Origin: Promethearchaeota archaeon
GTDB lineage: Archaea; Asgardarchaeota; Lokiarchaeia; Sigyniarchaeales; SOKP01
Direction of reading: 5' to 3'
NCBI GenBank assembly: GCA_013375475.1
Contig: JABXKD010000001.1
Location: 62,001-126,000 of the forward strand
DNA: 64,000 bases
The stretch's first letter is position 1. Each line of letters starts with the position of its first letter. Positions 29,337 to 37,659 of this stretch are shown here, piece after piece. The notes under the pieces were generated by a model that ran no database searches, was not told where the DNA came from, and saw nothing but the letters and a program-made list of their open reading frames with translations. Made by a program: the position numbers and the translations under genes.

Positions 29337-29425
29337 TAAATTGTCTATGGGAATTTAAGTCCCAAATCTAATATAAAATTACTGTTATCGTAACATTCTG
29401 TATTGATATGTAATGAAATATTATA
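29337..29425 (+). promoter_or_regulatory. Conserved upstream block, copy 1 (inverted repeat TGGGA-N7-TCCCA at 29348-29364)
   Basis: TAAATTGTCTATGGGAATTTAAGTCCCAAATCTAATATAAAATTAC..; aligns with 44512-44600, also upstream of an SCP2-Fd gene. Confidence 0.6.
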
Positions 29426-29491
29426 ATTATACTAAAGAATGATTAACTATATTATAAACTAATCATTAATTTTTATGAATTTATAAATTGA

Positions 29492-31180
29492 ATGGAGAAA
29501 AACAAAATGGTAGAAGCGAAAAAAATAGCAAATGTATTCGAAGATATCGATAGCGAATTACCCAAAGAACAATTGGGTAAATTGTTTTTAGAAGCAATAA
29601 TGGAAAAAACCGTTGATGTCTCGGATCCGATATATAAAATTAGCTTTCAGAGAACATATAAGGTAAATCTGGATATTTTGGGACATATAGGCTATCAAAT
29701 TTATGAACCGACTAATTATAGTTATAAATACGGTGAATTTATTGATGATCCGGATTTTACGATAACTTATAAAGATGTTGAATTTATTAGAGAAAGACTC
29801 CGGGGTGATAGAACCCGCACCGCCATAGGACTAAACTCAAAGGAAGTCCTCCAGGTATGTAGAAAAGAAGATCTATTCACGACATACACAAAAGCAAAGG
29901 TAGGTAATGCCCAATTATTTATAGCTAGAATCCCCTTCTTTGAGGAAATCGTCGAAAATTTAGGGGCGAGTCAACAGACCTTCCCACTCCGTGATGAGCC
30001 CGACACACCCATCACTCCCGTCAAAGAGGGTGAACTTGCGTCCCTTATGAAAGATATGTTAATTGAGACAGGGAATATGCCTGAAGAACTTTACCAAAAG
30101 AATTTCCAAGGGCAACCAATGAAAATCAATTGGGAAATTGATGACAACATCGCATATCAACATTTTGCTGAGAACGGGTATAAGTACGAATTTGGGAAAC
30201 ACATTGAGGATGCAGACGTAACTCTAAAGTTTCATAATCCATTGCATACCAAACGATTTCTCTCCAAGATTACTGGAAATTACGCCGCTAGAATTGTCGA
30301 TAAAAATCTTAATTTCTATTATAAAAATCCGGTTTTAAGCGTGAACTTTAAAGATAAGGAAGCCTCCGCATTATCTCTCTTGAGACTACCCTTTTACCGT
30401 GAATTAAATAGACCAATAGTTGAGCCAACGGTAGAGGACGAAGAAAAAGATACACGAGAGAATTATGGACATTATATCCCTGTTAATCTTCCCCTCGGTG
30501 ATTTTGAAAATGTGCCAGTCCCATACAAAGTATTTGAACACTTCATCAATAAAGCGAGTAATATAGTTCTCCGTACATGTGGTTGCCGTGAACGGTGGCA
30601 GTGCAAAAATCACTCCATCGATTTGGGCTGCATCTTTATGGGAGACGACACCAAAAACATGGTGCTTCCACCTGAGCAAGGTTACCATGCAACAAAAGAA
30701 CAAGCTCTTGAACATTTGACAAAAGCGATGGCCGAAGGATTGGTACCACTAATTGGGAGAAATGTTGCAGAAGCAGAAGGAGGCCATGGAGTAGAAGACA
30801 CGGGTAAATTTTTATCTGGATGCTTCTGCTGCGAATGTTGCTGTATTGGCGCTAAAGCCGCCAAATATGGTATTCGTACGGGGGCAAGCATGGCTGGGGA
30901 AAATACCGGTCTTCTGAAAGGTTGGACGATTACGGTTGATGAAGAGAAATGTACCGGCTGTGGGATATGTGTCGATGAGTGTCCCTTCAAATTGAGAATT
31001 CTTAAAGATGGAAAATCATCCGTAAATCCGAGAATCTGTGTAGGATGTGGAAGATGCTTGAAAGTATGCCCCGAAGAAGCTATTTCATTTGAAGTAGAGG
31101 ATCCAGAAGTAATCGATAAATTTATCGCGAAGATAGAGTCTATAGTCGATGTTACAGATAACTCTCTGAAAGCGGAATAA
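29492..31180 (+). CDS. Tandem SCP2-like domains plus 10-Cys module plus 2x[4Fe-4S] ferredoxin
   Basis: Two SCP2-like segments (IGYQIYEP..YKYGEFIDDPDFTITY; IAYQHFAE..YEFGKHIEDADVTLKF), CGCRERWQCKNHSIDLGCIFMG, CFCCECCC, two CxxCxxCxxxCP. Confidence 0.88.
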   Translation: MEKNKMVEAKKIANVFEDIDSELPKEQLGKLFLEAIMEKTVDVSDPIYKISFQRTYKVNLDILGHIGYQIYEPTNYSYKYGEFIDDPDFTITYKDVEFIRERLRGDRTRTAIGLNSKEVLQVCRKEDLFTTYTKAKVGNAQLFIARIPFFEEIVENLGASQQTFPLRDEPDTPITPVKEGELASLMKDMLIETGNMPEELYQKNFQGQPMKINWEIDDNIAYQHFAENGYKYEFGKHIEDADVTLKFHNPLHTKRFLSKITGNYAARIVDKNLNFYYKNPVLSVNFKDKEASALSLLRLPFYRELNRPIVEPTVEDEEKDTRENYGHYIPVNLPLGDFENVPVPYKVFEHFINKASNIVLRTCGCRERWQCKNHSIDLGCIFMGDDTKNMVLPPEQGYHATKEQALEHLTKAMAEGLVPLIGRNVAEAEGGHGVEDTGKFLSGCFCCECCCIGAKAAKYGIRTGASMAGENTGLLKGWTITVDEEKCTGCGICVDECPFKLRILKDGKSSVNPRICVGCGRCLKVCPEEAISFEVEDPEVIDKFIAKIESIVDVTDNSLKAE

Positions 31181-31276
31181 TAGAACACCTCTTCTTCTAA
31201 AGATAAATAACATTTTTTTTAAAAAAATCATAAATTAGAAATAAACTAAAAATAAAAATAAAAAAGAGATAAAATT

Positions 31277-32482
31277 ATGTCTGAAACTGATAAAGAGTTA
31301 GAAACACTCTTCAAAAAAATGCTCAAAGACCAAGAAGAAGTCACTCAGAATGACCAAATCTATAAAGAGGATATCAAAAACTCCCCACTGAAAGTACAAT
31401 GGGATACGCAAGGAATCCTAGCTTACCAAATCTTTGAGAAAGATAATTACTCATATAAATTTGGCGAAGAATTGGAAAATCCTGACCTAACTATAACATT
31501 TAATGACGCTGAAGCTGCTAAAACGTTTTTGAAGGGAGAAATTATAGACTATGCGCCTATACCAAAAAAAGAATACGAAGGAATCTTTAAGTTGAATTAC
31601 AATGCAGGATGGATTCCTTTAGAACCTAGTGAAAAAAGGAATCGAAAACCTACTGAACGAATTGTGAAACCTTTTTTAACCGTTACATTTGATAAAGAAA
31701 AGAAATATCACCCATTTATCCTCGTAAAAATGCCGATGTTTCGTAATATTCTTGCAAGGGGAGAAGGAGAGGGTAATTATGGTGTTTATGTCCCAATCAA
31801 TCAATCATTAGGAACATATGAAAACCAAATTATTCCGTTTAAAATTTTTAAACACTTCATTGATAAAGCAAGTCATATCGTAATGGAGGATCTTTGCGGT
31901 TGTAGATTAATAAAAGAATGTCAACATCATGATGTTTCACTTGGCTGTATGCATCTTGGAAGCGATCTGAAAAATATTGATTTGGAGGATTTAGAACGAG
32001 ACGTTCCACAAAATATCCCTGGACGAGTCGCTACCAGAGAAGAAGCACTAGAACGAGTTCAATTAGCGTATGATAACGGTTTAATTCCTTTACTTGGACG
32101 TTCTCGAAGGGAAGCAATGGTAAGTGGGGTATCAGATACCGGAAAGATTATGTCTATGTGCTTCTGCTGCTCATGTTGCTGCGTGAACGGAAATTTAATG
32201 AGATATGGCTCACCCAGTCTCTCAAGTCTTCGTCGAATAGATGGATTAAAAGTAGAAGTGGATGAAGAGAAGTGCGTTGGATGTGGAGATTGTCTCGAAG
32301 TGTGCGTGTTTAAAGGAATGGAAATGCACGACGACAAGGCTGTAGTTAACCAAGACTACTGTTTAGGTTGCGGAAGATGTGAGGATATATGCCCTAATGG
32401 AGCCATTTCGATTACTATTGATGATACAACGTATGTGGATGAGTTAATTGAAGTTCTCGAATCTTACGCAGATGTTAGCTAA
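31277..32482 (+). CDS. SCP2-like plus 10-Cys module plus 2x[4Fe-4S] ferredoxin
   Basis: LAYQIFEKDNYSYKFGEELENPDLTITF; CGCRLIKECQHHDVSLGCMHLG; CFCCSCCC; CVGCGDCLEVC, CLGCGRCEDICP. Confidence 0.9.
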   Translation: MSETDKELETLFKKMLKDQEEVTQNDQIYKEDIKNSPLKVQWDTQGILAYQIFEKDNYSYKFGEELENPDLTITFNDAEAAKTFLKGEIIDYAPIPKKEYEGIFKLNYNAGWIPLEPSEKRNRKPTERIVKPFLTVTFDKEKKYHPFILVKMPMFRNILARGEGEGNYGVYVPINQSLGTYENQIIPFKIFKHFIDKASHIVMEDLCGCRLIKECQHHDVSLGCMHLGSDLKNIDLEDLERDVPQNIPGRVATREEALERVQLAYDNGLIPLLGRSRREAMVSGVSDTGKIMSMCFCCSCCCVNGNLMRYGSPSLSSLRRIDGLKVEVDEEKCVGCGDCLEVCVFKGMEMHDDKAVVNQDYCLGCGRCEDICPNGAISITIDDTTYVDELIEVLESYADVS

Positions 32483-32544
32483 CTCACCAATAATTATTAA
32501 TTATTTATTATAAATTTGAATCAATAAAAACAAAATTGTGAGTA

Positions 32545-33765
32545 ATGCAAATGGAAAAGAAAGATAAAGAATTTCGTAGTAGCCATTTTGCGAGGTTACC
32601 AGTAAAATATTTACCTCCAGAAGATAAGTATATTTTTGCCCCTCCAAACCCTAAATATAAATTCAACTTAATAGGCACAGGTATGATGGGATTAGAGCAT
32701 CTGAGAGTAACTTATTTGGAAGGAAGGGCAACTATACATGGGATTTACGATCCTAATCCTCAAAGCGTTGCAGCAGCTCAAGGAGTTTTGTCTCAAATCG
32801 ATTCTAATTTAAAATTAAAAGTGTACGACGATCTTGAATCGGCCTGTATGGACCCTGAAGTCGATGGATTAATTATTTCGACACCCAATTTTTCTCACAT
32901 TTCAGTTATCAGAGAAGCCGTAAAATCAAAAAAACACATTTTACTTGAAAAACCTATGGCAACAACTATTCCAGATGCCCACGAAATTTATTCTATTGCC
33001 AAAAATTATCCCGCAGTATTTCAGATCGGCCTTCAATATCGTTATAAAGCAATGTATGTTGACGCTATACAAGAAGCTCTTAATCACCGAAAATTAGGTG
33101 ATATCAAAATGATTCACATATTAGAGCATAGAATCCCATTTTTAGATAAAGTAAAACAGTGGAATAAATTTAACCAATACTCCGGAGGGACATTGGTAGA
33201 GAAATGTTGTCATTACTTCGATCTAATGAACTTATTTGCACAATCTCGCCCCAAAAAAGTCTATGCAACTGGAAGTATGGCAGTTAATTTTAGGTCCTTT
33301 GAATATAACGGAAGAAAATCTGACATCCTTGACAATGCCGTTGTAAGTGTTGATTACGAAAATGGTGTGAGAGCTGGTTTCACATTATGTATGTTCTCTC
33401 CCCAATTTTACGAGGAATTAATGCTTTGTGGTGACGAAGGTCATCTTCGAACCTATGAAAGTGTTGATTTTTTACCCGGACCTAAACAAAAAACATCTCT
33501 AGAAATAAAAGTAGGGGAAAACTCAACCTCGCGAATATCGCAGCCTTGCTATCCCACATATATTGAGCAGTCGGGGCATAGCGGAGCAACTTTTTTCGAG
33601 CACAAATATTTCATTGATACAATAGAAGGGAGCAAGAGTTCAGTCGCTACGGCAGAAGAAGGTTTTTGGTCTATTGTTGTAGGATATGCAGCTCAAAAGT
33701 CTATTGAATTAGGCGGTCCTATTAAAATCAATGAACTTCTACAAGAATACTCTATTAATCTGTAA
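32545..33765 (+). CDS. Gfo/Idh/MocA-family oxidoreductase
   Basis: NLIGTGMMGLEHLRVTYLEG..; HILLEKPMATT; EKCCHYFDLMN. Confidence 0.88.
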   Translation: MQMEKKDKEFRSSHFARLPVKYLPPEDKYIFAPPNPKYKFNLIGTGMMGLEHLRVTYLEGRATIHGIYDPNPQSVAAAQGVLSQIDSNLKLKVYDDLESACMDPEVDGLIISTPNFSHISVIREAVKSKKHILLEKPMATTIPDAHEIYSIAKNYPAVFQIGLQYRYKAMYVDAIQEALNHRKLGDIKMIHILEHRIPFLDKVKQWNKFNQYSGGTLVEKCCHYFDLMNLFAQSRPKKVYATGSMAVNFRSFEYNGRKSDILDNAVVSVDYENGVRAGFTLCMFSPQFYEELMLCGDEGHLRTYESVDFLPGPKQKTSLEIKVGENSTSRISQPCYPTYIEQSGHSGATFFEHKYFIDTIEGSKSSVATAEEGFWSIVVGYAAQKSIELGGPIKINELLQEYSINL

Positions 33766-33838
33766 TGATTCAGAGTTTATATTAAATAAATTTGATTTTA
33801 CTAAAATATATCAAAAATACAACTTTAAGGATAAGAAG

Positions 33839-35014
33839 ATGAATAAAAACTCATATATCGTAAATGTAAAATGCACAAATTGCGGAAAAGAATTTAATGC
33901 AGACCAAAAAAATGGATTATGTACTTCGTGCGGAAAAGTATTGTACCCAAGATACGATTTAGAGAAAGCGAAAGAAACCCTTTCAAAACAAAACATTCAA
34001 AATCGGAAAGTGTACAATATTTGGCGTCTACACGAAATTATGCCCGTGAAAGAGGATAAACATCGTATAACGCTTGGAGAAGGATGGACTCCCAATGTAA
34101 AACTTAACAATTTTGGCGCAAAATTGAATCTGAACGATGTGTACATTAAAGACGAAGGACAAAATCCCACCGGTACGTTTAAAAGTCGGGGTTTATGCGC
34201 CGCAGTTTCAAAAGCTTTGGAACTAGGCGTCCAAGATTTTGTTATGCCTAGCGCTGGAAACGCGGGTGCCGCGTTGTCTGCCTATACGGCTCACGCTGGA
34301 GTTAAAGCTCACATTTTTGTACCGAAAGACACCCCTGAACTTATTCAAAAAGAAATTAAGCGTATGGGGGGAGAATTAACTTTAATTGAAGGTTTGATAA
34401 GCGATGCGGGTCGAGTTGCTAAAGAAGAAGGAATTAAAAATAATTGGTTTTCAGTTTCTACACTTAAAGAGCCTTATCGAGTTGAGGGAAAAAAGACCAT
34501 GGGAACTGAATTAGCGGAACAATTCGACTGGACTTTACCAGATATGATCATATATCCAACCGGAGGGGGAACTGGAATTGTTGGTATGTGGAAAGCGTTC
34601 GAAGAAATGGAAACCTTAGGATTAATAGGAAGCGAACGCCCAAAAATGGTCTCAGTTCAACCAACAGGATGTCAACCAATCGTTAGAGCCTTTAACAACG
34701 GCGATAAATTCGCAACTCCTTGGGAAAACGCTCAATCTTTTGCTTCTGGTATTCGGGTCCCAGGAGCTATTGGAGATTATCTTATTTTAAACGCTGTTAG
34801 AGATTCCAACGGAACTGCGGTCGCTGTTGATGACACCGAAATAAAGGATGCAATGTATTCGTTTGCTAAAACTGAAGGGATCATGGTTTGTCCAGAAGCG
34901 GCTGCGACTGTTGCTGCTACCGAAAAACTGACTAACGAAGGATTCATTGATAAAAACGATAGTGTTGTGCTATTTATTACCGGATCAGGATTAACCACTC
35001 CAAACGATTGGTAA
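33839..35014 (+). CDS. Threonine synthase-like PLP enzyme with N-terminal zinc ribbon (cysteate synthase cannot be excluded)
   Basis: CTNCGKEF..CTSCGK; LGEGWTP; DEGQNPTGTFKSRG; PSAGNAGAAL; ATG at 33839 is a better start than 33731. Confidence 0.85.
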   Translation: MNKNSYIVNVKCTNCGKEFNADQKNGLCTSCGKVLYPRYDLEKAKETLSKQNIQNRKVYNIWRLHEIMPVKEDKHRITLGEGWTPNVKLNNFGAKLNLNDVYIKDEGQNPTGTFKSRGLCAAVSKALELGVQDFVMPSAGNAGAALSAYTAHAGVKAHIFVPKDTPELIQKEIKRMGGELTLIEGLISDAGRVAKEEGIKNNWFSVSTLKEPYRVEGKKTMGTELAEQFDWTLPDMIIYPTGGGTGIVGMWKAFEEMETLGLIGSERPKMVSVQPTGCQPIVRAFNNGDKFATPWENAQSFASGIRVPGAIGDYLILNAVRDSNGTAVAVDDTEIKDAMYSFAKTEGIMVCPEAAATVAATEKLTNEGFIDKNDSVVLFITGSGLTTPNDW

Positions 35015-35049
35015 CGCAGAAAATTTTTTATAATTATAGTGATAATTTC

Positions 35050-36270
35050 ATGAGTAGAGAAGAAGAAAAGTTAAAAGCAAAGCCCGAAAAAGACCCAGCG
35101 AAAGAAATGAGTTACATCGAGAGGAGTCTCTTTGGAGTTCGTTATTCTAAGCTTCACACCATAATTCCCGGTTTAGCAATTGTTATTGGGTTAGCATTCT
35201 TTAGCATGTGGTTGAGCGATATTATAGGTAAAGATTTAATGGGATTTGAAAAATCGCCCATCTCAGCCGTAATGATATGTCTAATCTTAGGTTTGATAAT
35301 AAACAATGTGTTCAAATTACCCAATCTTCTAAGTATTGGGTTTAAATTTGTAGTTAAAAAATTGTTAAGACTTGGTATCATATTACTAGGCGTTCGGTTG
35401 AGCATATTCAGCGTATTTGAGCTAGGATTAATCGGGATTCCAATAGTATTAATATGTATCGCTAGCGCTCTGATTATTACCACTTTTCTAAATAAAAAGC
35501 TAAAGCAACCAAAACGTTTGGGAACGCTCATTGCGGTTGGGACCTCAATCTGTGGTGTCTCTGCCATAGTGGCAACGAGTCCCGTGATAGAAGCCAAAGA
35601 GGAGGAAACTGCTTACGCAGTTGCTGTCATCACGGTGTTTGGTTTAATTGCCACGATAGGCTATCCCTTTCTAGTCTATTTTCTATTTGGCGGGGACGCA
35701 ACAAAAGCAGGTCTCTGGTTGGGAACTTCGATCCACGATACCTCTCAAGTCACCGGAGCAGCTTTAGTATTTGCAGATTTCTGGAATTTACCCATAGGAC
35801 TTGATGTTGCCACTGTTACTAAGCTAGTAAGGAATGTATTCATGATCTTAGTTATTCCTCTAATGTCGTTTCTATATATTAAAAATCAAGTGAAAGAAAC
35901 AAAAGAATCAAGCGAAACCACTTCTAGCGTGAAATCAAGAGTAAATTTTAAAAAACTCATTCCTGTCTTTGTCATTGGATTTCTACTCGTATCAGTTTTT
36001 CGCTCAATCGGTGATGTTGGTATCAATACAACGAGTTTAGCGTTTGGTTTCCTAGTAAATGATTCATGGGACGGCTTTATAAAAATTGTTAAAGATTTCG
36101 CTACGATTCTATTTGTTATCGCGTTGGGTGGAGTAGGACTTTCGACCGATTTTAGCAAATTTAAAGGACTTGGAATCAAACCGTTCTTAGTAGGTCTATT
36201 TGCGGCTCTCACGATCGGAATCGTGAGTTTTGCGTCAGTCTCCCTTCTAGGAGGATTAATAATATTTTAA
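35050..36270 (+). CDS. YeiH-type putative sulfate/sulfonate exporter family (PF03601)
   Basis: RLGIILLGVRLS..; GTSICGVSAIVATSPVI; GTSIHDTSQVTGAAL; polytopic. Confidence 0.85.
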   Translation: MSREEEKLKAKPEKDPAKEMSYIERSLFGVRYSKLHTIIPGLAIVIGLAFFSMWLSDIIGKDLMGFEKSPISAVMICLILGLIINNVFKLPNLLSIGFKFVVKKLLRLGIILLGVRLSIFSVFELGLIGIPIVLICIASALIITTFLNKKLKQPKRLGTLIAVGTSICGVSAIVATSPVIEAKEEETAYAVAVITVFGLIATIGYPFLVYFLFGGDATKAGLWLGTSIHDTSQVTGAALVFADFWNLPIGLDVATVTKLVRNVFMILVIPLMSFLYIKNQVKETKESSETTSSVKSRVNFKKLIPVFVIGFLLVSVFRSIGDVGINTTSLAFGFLVNDSWDGFIKIVKDFATILFVIALGGVGLSTDFSKFKGLGIKPFLVGLFAALTIGIVSFASVSLLGGLIIF

Positions 36271-36387
36271 CTTAATTTTTCTTATAATTAACTTACCTTA
36301 TATATTCTAAGTTGATTCCATAACAAAGGCTTTTAAGCAACCTTATCTTCCTTAATTTTAAATTCAATGACATAAAAAAGGAATAAT

Positions 36388-36795
36388 ATGTCTAATTCCA
36401 CTTCTGAGAAACTAACATCAGTGAAGAAACTCATTAACGAATTTAAATTAGAAGAAGCACTTCAACAGGTTAAAGATATCGAACAGAGGGAAAATCTCAC
36501 TCAAGAAGAAGCCCTCAAAGTACTAAGATATAAAGGCGATCTTTATATATTTTTAGGGCAGTTCGAAAATGCCATTCAAATAGCTGAAGAACTTTTCCAA
36601 AAGAGTCAAGAAATGAAAAAATATCTCTTCTCTTTAGACGCTTTATATATTAAAGGATTCAGTTTGTATTTCCAACAAAGAGTTGAAGAATCTTTTAAAA
36701 TTATCGAACAACACGAAAATTTATTGAATTCCATTCCACGAGATGAATCGTTAGAGTTTCTAGAAAGAGAAGAACATTTGTTTAGATTGAACAAT
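36388..36795 (+). pseudogene. TPR-like protein, 3'-truncated
   Basis: Helical-repeat N-terminus (GDLYIFLGQFENAIQIAEELFQKSQE..) that stops resembling TPR where an opposite-strand C45 gene begins. Confidence 0.55.
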
Positions 36796-37375
36796 TATTC
36801 ATTCCATATATTCCAATTAGTGCAGGATAACCTATATGATACCATTCCATCGAACTTTCGGGATCCTTTGCGTGGTTTAATGTTTCTACTCCAACCCAGC
36901 CTATTGAATTATCTGCATTCTGAGCGATTATTGGATGATCTTGTGCTTGATCGAAGACTCCTAAAGCAGTACATTCTTGATTCGAAGTTGTTTTAAATAT
37001 ATCCTTTAATTTGCGCAAATTTACTTTACTTGCACGCAGGATCCAATACCATGACATTTCTCCGATTAACTGTCTGACAAAAATGCTATTAAAATCAAAT
37101 TTCGCCCCATCAGCAATTCCTTGTATTTCATCAACCAAATCTGGAGTCCATTTTTTGGCAGCCGAGAGAAAATTCGTCTCGTCTAAAGTATCTTTGGCGA
37201 AGAGATCATATGACTTGTAACCAAAATGACGAGTGATTTCCTTAAACATCATTCTAGGAATATGTTCCTTAAGCGCTTCTCCGTGGATTTTCCCTCTCTC
37301 ATAAGCAGATCCTTCTGTTTCTAAATAAATCATTATTAGTAAGAATTGAATTCGCGTATTTAACATTTGTGTCAT
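36782..37375 (-). pseudogene. C45/penicillin acyltransferase-like peptidase, C-terminally truncated
   Basis: GSAYERGKIHGEALKEHI; QECTALGVFDQAQDHPIIAQNADN; GYPALIGIYGMNN then abrupt end. Confidence 0.65.
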
Positions 37376-37492
37376 AAGCCTTATAAGTATTCTACAATTA
37401 TACTACATAAGGGGCATTCTTAGAAGATTTAAGTAATAGCTTTTCATAATTATGATTAATTTCATATTTAATTCTATTTAAAGTTCAAAAGT

Positions 37493-37545
37493 CAATTTCC
37501 TTTGAAATTTGATTGGAAGGTAAATTCAGATTTCAAATCAATCAC
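37493..37545 (+). repeat. Imperfect interspersed repeat R1
   Basis: aatttcctttgaaatttgattggaaggtaaattcagatttcaaatcaat. Confidence 0.5.
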
Positions 37546-37659
37546 TATCTATACTTTTTTGACTGAATTTTAATAGTCCTTATCAATTGTGATAAGTTAT
37601 ATAAGTATCATTATTTCATATTTGAGTATAAAACAAATGTTTCAAAAAATTAAGAAAAA

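Noticed and set aside
29371-29400. GTTATCGTAAC (29384-29394) as a separate operator palindrome
   Set aside because: Not preserved as a palindrome in the second copy (GGTATCGTGAG), so only the TGGRA/TYCCA repeat is supported.
30682-31188. Antisense ORF (168 aa) opposite an SCP2-Fd gene; similar ones at 32059, 38499, 46702, 53512 and 61874
   Set aside because: Recur opposite the same Cys-rich coding region in most paralogs with composition (Ser/His/Gln/Pro) expected from the reverse complement of Cys/Gly codons; no independent RBS or family.
35154-36212. Antisense ORFs opposite the YeiH-type transporter
   Set aside because: Shadow ORFs of a clearly coding gene.
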